DNA from: Limnoperna fortunei
Taxonomy: Eukaryota > Mollusca > Bivalvia > Mytilida > Modiolidae
Assembly: GCA_944474755.1 (NCBI GenBank)
Contig: OX104112.1
Span: forward strand, 79,063,756 to 79,127,755
Direction of reading: 5' to 3'
Length of the DNA stretch: 64,000 nt
Position numbers and translations under genes: made by a program
In this document: positions 56,950 to 64,000 of the stretch, in pieces
Layout: each line of letters starts with the position of its first letter
Numbering within the stretch: position 1 is the first letter of the stretch
The notes under the pieces: model-generated
What the model was told of the DNA's origin: nothing
Databases searched by the model: none
The model's input: the letters and a program-made list of their open reading frames with translations, nothing else

Positions 56950-57917
56950 GAAGTCCCAAACAGGAAGTAGTTGTCCGACAGGTCTGAAATTCGCTTAGGA
57001 CGTACAACTTGTGATACTGAACCACTCTGCCAAATTTAAAATTGTTCTCATGTACGGTTTCTGAGAAAAGCTTGACGGAAATTTTCATACTCATGTTAAC
57101 ACATTTTCATATCGGCCCAGTCGCAAACAGGAAGTAGTTGTCCGACAGGTCTGAAAGTCGCTTAGGACGTACAACTTGTGATACTGAACCACCCTGCCAA
57201 ATTTCAAATTGTTCTGATGTACGGTTTCTGAGAAAAGCTTGACGGAAATTTTCATACTCATGTTAACACATTTTCATATCGGCCCAGTCGCAAACAGGAA
57301 GTAGTTGTCCGACAGGTCTGAAAGTCGCTTAGGACGTACAACTTGTGATACTGAACCACCCTGCCAAATTTCAAATTGTGCTGATGTACGGTTTCTGAGA
57401 AAAGCTTGACGGAAATTTTCATACTCATGTTAACACATTTTCATATCGGCCGAGTCGCAAACAGGAAGTAGTTGTCTGACAGGTCTGAAAGTCGCTTAGG
57501 ATGTACAAATTGTGATACTGAACCACCCTGCCAAATTTCAAATTGTTCTGATGTACGGTTTCTGAGAAAAGCTTGACGGAAATTTTCATACTCATGTTAA
57601 CACATTTTCATATCGGCCCAGTCGCAAACAGGAAGTAGTTGCAGACAGGTCTGAAAGTCGCTTAGGACGTACAACTTGTGATACTGAACCACCCTGCCAA
57701 ATTTCAAATTGTTCTGATGTACGGTTTCTGAGAAAAGCTTGACGGAAATTTTCATACTCATGTTAACACATTTTCATATCGGCCCAGTCGCAAACAGGAA
57801 GTAGTTGTGCGACAGGTCTGAAAGTTGCTTAGGACGTACAACTTGTGATACTGAACCACACTGCCAAATTTCAAATTGTTCTAATGTGCGGTTTCTGAGA
57901 AAAGCTTGACGGAAATT
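56950..57917 (+). repeat. Tandem array of about 6 units, period 167 bp
   Basis: CAAACAGGAAGTAGTTG recurs at about 56958, 57124, 57291, 57458, 57624 and 57791. Units are very similar to each other and carry GGTTTCTGAGAAAAGCTTGA. Period by position is 166-167 bp. Confidence 0.88.
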
Positions 57918-59365
57918 CAGGGGTAGAATTAGTTATAAAAGGTTTAGTAGACATCAGGACTACTCATAAAAACATTTTACTAGCCCTGTGGTTGGTGGGA
58001 CTGACCCTACAGCCCGCTTGCCACAGGCACGTCTTAATACGGCCGAAGCTCTGGGGTAAACGGTGCAAAATCCTGCATTCCTGCAATTTCCTGAGGTGTT
58101 TTTTGCCATCTGCAGACATGATGTTTATGCCAATAATTTTTGGTTTTATGGTTATAAATCTCAATATTTTGATTTTTCAGGTAAATGTACAGTTGACTTC
58201 CTACATTGATACAAAACTTAAGAGAATAGGAATAAAGATTAAAAATGATCCTCAAGCAATAGTAATTTTTGTCACAAGATTAAATTACCAAATATCAAAA
58301 ATAAGCTATGAGCAGTATCATGGCATTAGCGATAGATTCTGAATCACCGCGAGGTATATTTTTTACTGTTGAAAAGTTAACTGATATCAAACCTTTGTAG
58401 CAATATCTAATGTAAACTATTTCACTTTCCTGCACTGAGCAATCTACTGACCCATCTGATATAACAGATATATATTTAGCCTCAGATATTTGTTTCCTAA
58501 TTTTGTTGCGCTCTGCTTCAGCAATATAATAGGAGAAATCTGCGCACGATTTATCGTTAATATATTGTGCACCAATGTCAAGGCCTTTGGCAGCATCGAG
58601 TTCACATAACAAAGGATAGTCAGTGAAAGGTCTTCCTTTACGAGACAAATAATGCACATTTCTAAACTTATATGCCAACTGATTGATTGTTTTTTCATTG
58701 AGAGTAAGCAGGGCTTTTACTGCAGGAGCATCCTTATTGAAAGGGTCTTTTTTAGCATTTAAAGTTAACACATGTCGTACATCATGTGTCTCTGATTTTT
58801 CATGTGAAACTAATGTTTCCTTTTTGTAATTTTTATTTCCATGGACAAACACTCCAAACTTTTCAAACTTTTTACAAATCGTACATATCATTCCAGTTTC
58901 AACATGTTGTAACCATTTAAATTCGACTTCCCATTTAGAAAGATACGTTCGCTTTCTTTTGGACTGATCGTAAAGCCGTTGTTGGTCTAAACGTTCGGCA
59001 CAAGATTTTGCTCTCTTTGCCGGGGGCCCGGTATAACCGGTCAAAAACTTTTCCATTTTACTTACAAACACATGTTTACATTCTGATCTACATAAGCTAA
59101 TAATCGATTGGTAGAGAGCTGGATATTAAACCAATCAAATTAAGTGTAACAACTATACCTTTTATTTTTTCTTACTGGTTTACGAAGCTGAAGTCGTTGG
59201 CCGTTTACACTTACCTAATAGCGGAACCAGTAGAGAAAACAAAACCGGGACCGTTACCGGCAAAATTTCGTACTAGCCCGACGGACGATTTTAAACTGAT
59301 TTTAACTGACCCTCAATAATTTTTACTCGCCTCGGGCGAACGGGCAGACGTTATTTCGACCCCTG
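57918..59365 (-). mobile_element. hAT-like element, internally deleted (1,448 bp)
   Basis: The ends are CAGGGGTAGAATTA and, in reverse complement, CAGGGGTCGAAATA. AAATT (5 bp) is present on both sides, and one copy restores the host repeat unit. Most hAT elements make 8-bp duplications, so 5 bp points to a subgroup or an altered flank. It carries the N-terminal third of a transposase on the minus strand. Confidence 0.72.
58295..59071 (-). pseudogene. Truncated hAT transposase, ZNF862/C17orf113-like (258 aa)
   Basis: Starts MFVSKMEKFLTGY. A TTF/BED-like zinc finger follows at about residues 62-98 (MICTICKKF, then H-x4-H at LVSHEKSETH). A hAT N-terminal region comes next, then YISVISDGSVD, which holds the first Asp of the RNase-H-like catalytic core. 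The frame ends soon after (IANAMILLIAYF). The second Asp, the insertion domain, the Glu and the dimerisation region are all missing. The remaining 0.37 kb to the element end cannot hold them, so the element is a deletion derivative. It lies antisense to the array it interrupts and in sense with SAMHD1. Confidence 0.75.
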
Positions 59366-60106
59366 AAATTTGTACATACAGACGGACGTATTTACGTACA
59401 AATGAAGTCCCAAACAGGAAGTAGTTGTCCGACAGGTCTGAAATTCGCTTAGGACGTACAACTTGTGATACTGAACCACTCTGCCAAATATAAAATTGTT
59501 CTCATATACGGTTTCTGAGAAAAGCTTGACGGAAATTTGTTCGTACGTACGTACGTACGTACGGACGGACGGACATGAGTAAAACTTAATGCCCCCCGAC
59601 ATGTCGTCGCGGGGGCATAAAAATATATATTTTACCAAAATAAAAGGAAGCAAATGTCTATCAAAATAGACATTTCCCCAAACTTTCAAGAAAATTGAAG
59701 AGCTTGAATTAAAGTCTGAAAACTAAAAAATATCCCCTTTTTGGAAATAACTCTATAACAAAATCAGAATTTTACCTAAATCAAAAGGAAGCTATTTATA
59801 TTAAAATACTCAATTCCACAAACATTCCAGAAAATTGAAGTAAGGGGCTTTGAGCTAGTCAGAAAACTAAATACATTTTTGCAAACAAATTTACATAATC
59901 CAATGGTGAATAATCAGAAATTTAACAAAATGTATAAAGATCATGAGGTTACCATTATTAATAAATGAGTGCAGTTTGAAGAAAATGTGAGAAGGCATTC
60001 TTGACATGTTGAAGACAGACAGGAAGACAGATACATGTAGTCAGATGCATTTTATATACTATAATATCTTTGTCATAGACTGGCATATACAAATCCTACT
60101 TCTTAC

Positions 60107-60154
60107 CTCATATAGGAATCCCTTTTTCTCCTGTCTTCCTTGGTAGCGCCACTC
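60107..60154 (-). CDS. SAMHD1: SAMHD1 exon (GFLYE segment)
   Basis: 48 bp, 16 codons, phase 0-0: EWRYQGRQEKKGFLYE. It matches the WPYKGRPENKSFLYE segment just before the DVDKW exon. Acceptor TTTATGTAG, donor GTAAGA. The short length is compensated by exact order, phase and motif. Confidence 0.85.
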
Positions 60155-60239
60155 CTACATAAACAATGTCAATATTATTTATCTATTGAGGTGAAGACTG
60201 TTTCAATAAACATAAATGTCAAAATAACTATATAGAGTT

Positions 60240-60915
60240 GATCTAGTGATCACCGATACCCCCACTAATAAGCCACACACCCCAAAATCAATCATTACAA
60301 GCATTTGATTCTCCTAGAGGTATTGTATAAAATTTGAAAAAAAAAACAAAGGGAATTCCTAACCTTTTGTCTGCCAGATATTGTTCGTAAATTTCTTTTT
60401 GTATGAAAATTTTGAACTTGTTTTTGATGACTATGTCCTTTAACTTTTCTCCAAAATCACAAAGCCTGGCTGATATGTAACAATATCTTGAAGTTTCATT
60501 GAAATCAAAGGCAAACTTTTTGAGTTATCATTCTGAAACGTGTCTTTTGTAAAACAAATATCTTATGTTTTTTGGTTACCATGACCTTTAAATTTGAATC
60601 AATTTCCCCAAAATCATTCTGATCCACCCAATATGAAACTACATGTGTATATCCCAAAGTTTCAAAGAAAAAAAAAAGAAGACTTTTTGAGCTATTGCCT
60701 GGAAATGTCTATTCTTGTGAACATTTCTGATGCTTTTTGTCTACTGTGACCTTAAAGTTTGACGCAATTCCCAAGCATCAATAGGCTTCTTACCCACTCG
60801 TATGTAACAATATCCTATAGTTTCATAGAAGTCAGATGCAAGCTTTTGGATTAACCGAAATCCAAATGTGGATCCCTATTAACCCAGACTCTTTGTTGAG
60901 CGGGGGTATAAAAAG
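60240..60915 (+). mobile_element. Family-E-like hairpin-ended element
   Basis: Starts with the palindrome GTGATCAC and GATACCCCCAC, and ends GAGCGGGGGTATAAAAAG. The inside has repeated CAATATCYTRWAGTTTCAT and TGACCTTTAA-type motifs. The 3' hairpin is weak in this copy. Confidence 0.5.
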
Positions 60916-61174
60916 AGAATCTTTTAAACAAGCCACATGACAGATGATTATAACTATGCCTTTGAAAATTTGTCAATAGTAAAATGATGTATTTGTATAT
61001 TTATAGATTAATTCATGTCCTTTTTATACATGGTTTGTTATCAACTTAAGACCCTTTATCAGCCACAGGGCTGTATCCCAAGAACTGGTATCAGAGATGG
61101 TGTCATTATTGACCCATAAATATTGATATTTATTAATCTATTAATCAGATTTAAAAAGTGTATCAGGAAGCTAC

Positions 61175-61415
61175 GGTCACTAGTGATACCCCTGCCAGAA
61201 AGTATTCAGTAAACATGAGGTAGATGACCAAGGAGCATAAAATTGCTATAGACCATTTGGTACTATAGGATAGAGCAATATGCAAAATATCTGGCTTCTA
61301 CATGCTGTAGGTGCTAAGAAAACTGAGATGGAAATTTTTATTGACGGATGAACGGTTGGACAGACAAGGGTAAAACAGGATACCTCTCTTCTTCCAAGCA
61401 GGGGTATAAAAATTT
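61175..61415 (+). mobile_element. Family-E-like hairpin-ended element, short copy
   Basis: Starts with the palindrome TCACTAGTGA and ATACCCCTGCC, and ends ATACCTCTC...AGCAGGGGTATAAAAA. The inside has GTAGGTGCTAAGAAAACTGA, a relative of the core seen in families C and D. Confidence 0.55.
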
Positions 61416-62650
61416 GGGAAAATTGAAATACAACAAATTAAATTTGATAAAAACTTCATTAACTCAATTTAATGAAAACATTGTTATCTTTGATGGAATG
61501 CAGACATAGATGTATTCATTGTACGTAAATGACAGTAAACTTACCAATGGCCAAAGAAATTATTTTAACATGCTATTGCATTTAAAGATGCACACAACAA
61601 ATTTTCATATAAAAAAGGAACATAATTATGGTTCTAACAGAAGTCAGATACATCATGTAAGTATGAACAAAGGATCAAAGGATTTAACACATTTCACCAC
61701 AGTTAACTAAGCAAATGCAATTTCCTCCAGGACCAGTAACCTGGTCCTCTGGTGCAATATTTTTCATTTACTCAAGCTTCACTTTCAAATATACAACACC
61801 AGGTCAGGACCTCCATTCCAATATAAGCATTTTCATAGGTTAATAATGCAACACCATTTAATGTTATACACGCAGGTAAATCTTTAATCTTTTTTACAGC
61901 TGGAATACCTTTCCTTTAGAAAATTTAAATATAAATTACATTTTCACTTTTTGCTTCAATTATTAAATCTAAATGTAAACTCAGCTTAAAAATGTAAACA
62001 TTGTACGTCATAAAGAAAATGCTTTGGATCTACGTTGAAATTTCACTGCTCTTGACCTGACGTTATATTTGAAGCCCACTTTTGCTAAATAGGATATTAT
62101 TGTAGGGTACCAGGATACCAGGAATAGTACACCTAAAACACCAAACAGCTGTAATGGGAATATGTATTGTAAATGTTAAAACATTCTGCATTAAAACAAT
62201 TTACCAAGGACCATTTAACTGGTAGATCATTCGGTTCTGACTGGCTTTAACAGAACAACCTAATGCCAGACAGTTTTGTAATACCTGCCATATAAAGTAA
62301 TAATTGTAAGCTAAAGCCGGCATTGCTATTAATTGTAAAAAAAAGTGTACAGTGAAGAATTCAGAGGAAGCAGATGTTTCTGTCATGTACTTACATCTAG
62401 AACTTCCTGAAAATTAATACCGGTAATTGTACAAAATGACAATTTACAAACAACATACACAAGTGTTTCAAGCATACATTCACCAATCAGATGACAATTG
62501 GCTTCAAGAATCTCCCATGGCTACTACAAATCTGCTAGGTCAAAACAATTTAAAATACCTGAAGAAGAATGTTAACAACATTTCTGATTTAAAAAAAACT
62601 CTTACAGGTTATGTCTTTTTGAACACCTTTTTAAAGCTATCTTTTGAGAA
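61416..62650. other. No gene recognised upstream of the SAMHD1 exons
   Basis: I searched the minus strand for the next SAMHD1 exon (the IKEQIVGP and HEQGS blocks) and found none. Small frames on both strands show no domain. Confidence 0.4.
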
Positions 62651-62659
62651 CATGTCAAC

Positions 62660-63860
62660 TATTTAAGGCTATCCTCTTTCCGAGTGGGAAGCCTTATTGT
62701 TTTTTGTCTGTTTATTCTTTTTCTTCCCCCAAGCTTTATTACCCCATTATAAATTTTGTTTCGCGACATGATGTAATGATATTTTGTACTGTGCATGTAT
62801 TAGACATTACCCTTTGGCAGTTAACCCTGGCACACTGCACTCTTTTCTTTACAGAGCTATTTCCCCCGTCACAAAAAAGCTTGTGTGCAGATAAACTTTG
62901 AAACCGTAAAAGATGTCGCAATGAAAGTTGCTCCAACATGTTCTGTAATGTATTGTGATACTTTGTAACATATCACATGAAAAATATTCTCACCTTCTTA
63001 TAGTAGTTATTTCCCCCTTCTTTATTTGAAGCTGATGGTTTGACTTTGAAACTCATGAACCAGATGTGATAGAAGCTTAGGGTTTTCACTGTTTATCATC
63101 ATTGACCTTGACCTTGAAAAAGGTCACAATAGCAAAGGTCATGGTCACATCCTAATTTTTAACCTTTTGTGATGTGCAGATCTCCTCCTTTACCATAAAA
63201 GATACAAAACTGAAACCTTTACCAAAATGTAGATCTTATAAAGCTATTGAATTTTTTTAAATTGATGTCTAATAAGAGTTATCTCCCCTAGACCAATGAA
63301 ATAACAGTAACTATAACAAATATTTATGCGGAACCTTTTATCATTCGTCATCATTTGCCTTGACATTGGACCCAAGGTCAAAGATCAAGGTCAAATATAA
63401 TAAAATAAATATTCACATCTTCATATAAGATATATTGACATAGGATCTTAACTGTTGGTCTTTTTTTTATCCTCAGCATGGTCAAGGTAACATTGAAAGA
63501 AGTAAAGGTCAAATCCTATTTTTTGGAAATTCTGCTTTTTTGTGTATATAAAATTGTTAATCTTAATAAATGTTTTGTTTTTAAAGCATAAAATATGCAA
63601 ATATAAAAAAAAATCGGTTGTCAAGGTCATTTATGTCAATAACGTCCTATTTTATGACCTTTTTTTTTTCGAAAGATATCCAAAGGGTTTTTTCTTTCCT
63701 TTGTTTATTTTGAAAAGATGACTTAATTTCCATAAAACCAAAGTCAAGGTCAAGGTCATTGCTGCAATAACTGGAAAGCCTATCATTTGTTAGGTAGAAC
63801 CAATAAAATTATATTTTATTATGCACTTGTTCTTTATTTTTGTATTGTTTAAGATGACCA
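62660..63860. repeat. Repeat sequence rich in AGGTCA/TGACCT half-sites
   Basis: GACCTTGACCTTGAAAAAGGTCAC (in two pieces, about 63103-63127), AAGGTCATGGTCAC (about 63136), AAGATCAAGGTCAAAT (about 63380), GTCAAGGTCATTT (about 63619) and GTCAAGGTCAAGGTCATT (about 63742) occur within 700 bp. Ends of the repeat could not be fixed. Confidence 0.45.
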
Positions 63861-64000
63861 CCAATCTACTTATTACCTCTTTAGCTTCCTTAAGATGACA
63901 ATGGCCAGCATTCCTTTTTCTTTTTTAAGAGGACTAGCAATATATTTTAATGCCTGGAAACTTTTTTAAAGTGCATATCCACTGCAAAAAATTTCATATT

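Larger units (their letters stand above)
56909..59622 (+). mobile_element. Hairpin-ended element, family C, copy 3, with tandem array and nested hAT
   Basis: The 5' end is GTGTCC-ATG-GGACAC and GATGCCCCCG. The 3' end is ATGCCCCCCGACATGTCGTC and GGGGGCATAAAAA. A tandem array fills 56950-57917. A 1,448-bp hAT-like element (57918-59365) splits one unit, and the last unit resumes at 59371. A (GTAC)n run precedes the 3' hairpin. Confidence 0.78.
46509..60154 (-). other. SAMHD1: SAMHD1 gene, 3' half (eight exons recognised)
   Basis: In transcript order the exons are 60154-60107, 56340-56176, 55818-55727, 54042-53986, 53359-53167, 50773-50684, 48233-48129 and 46640-46509. All have AG/GT borders and compatible phases. 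They encode the end of the HD domain and the allosteric and C-terminal domains of SAMHD1. This nuclear/cytosolic enzyme cleaves dNTPs to deoxynucleosides and triphosphate when activated by GTP/dNTP. The N-terminal exons (SAM domain and most HD metal ligands) must lie beyond 60.2 kb; I could not find them before the window ends. The last exon, below 46.5 kb, is also unidentified. Confidence 0.9.

Noticed and set aside
40940..57094. Recurrent minus-strand frames with VQYHKLYVLS (40940, 44397, 56825, 59351)
   Set aside because: They are reverse translations of the family C repeat core; no start, splice or domain evidence supports a protein.
62201..62386. Upstream SAMHD1 exon on the minus strand
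   Set aside because: No match to the expected HD-domain blocks and no acceptor/donor pair in frame.

Overview
The window looks like nuclear DNA of a bivalve mollusc. The species cannot be read from it; a mussel-type genome is a guess. The evidence is AT-rich, intron-rich sequence, a rhamnose-binding-lectin gene with a membrane anchor, a SAMHD1 gene in short exons, and dense mobile elements of kinds common in bivalves. There are two host loci, both on the minus strand, and the rest is mostly transposable elements, many of them nested.

Layout. (1) About 1.1-6.1 kb: the 3' part of a lectin-domain membrane protein gene. One phase 1-1 exon encodes an eight-cysteine SUEL domain (5856-6143), and a terminal exon encodes a transmembrane segment (1114-1496). 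The terminal exon is duplicated and degenerate at about 3.1-3.5 kb. The intron holds three unrelated fold-back elements and a broken Crypton-like recombinase fragment. (2) 6.2-17.3 kb: no gene I can support, only scattered diverged repeats. (3) 17,358-32,223: a Ty3/Gypsy-type retrotransposon with a 4-bp TTAA duplication. Its parts are LTR, tRNA-Gln primer site, gag, a -1 frameshift signal, pol, an extra 224-codon ORF, polypurine tract, and then two 3' LTRs in tandem. Between these LTRs lies a 69-nt copy of most of a tRNA-Gln(CUG) and a second polypurine tract. The pol reverse transcriptase is split by a 6,248-bp unit (21,041-27,288) with 16-bp terminal inverted repeats and a 3-bp duplication. 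That unit carries a complete-looking CR1/L2-like LINE (ORF1 with a PHD-type finger, ORF2 with endonuclease and RT). (4) 32.2-45 kb: a cluster of short non-coding elements. Several families are unrelated in sequence but share one plan: a 5' motif repeated inside a 3' terminal hairpin, followed by TAA or AAA. Two families have amplified internal tandem repeats of about 167 bp, and one of about 145 bp. This plan resembles non-autonomous Helitron-like (HINE/Helentron-type) elements. (5) 46.5-60.2 kb: eight SAMHD1 exons (dNTP triphosphohydrolase), all phase-compatible. The introns hold at least two hAT-type elements, further hairpin-ended elements and a fold-back element. A pogo-like element lies just beyond the last recognised exon. 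(6) 60.2-64 kb: no exon recognised; repeat sequence rich in AGGTCA half-sites.

The strongest candidates for something undescribed are the LTR/tRNA-copy/PPT/LTR junction, the TIR-bounded unit carrying a LINE, the SGNH-hydrolase-like ORF in the env position of the Gypsy element, and the shared architecture of the hairpin-ended families. No database search was possible, so family names rest on motifs I could read by eye.
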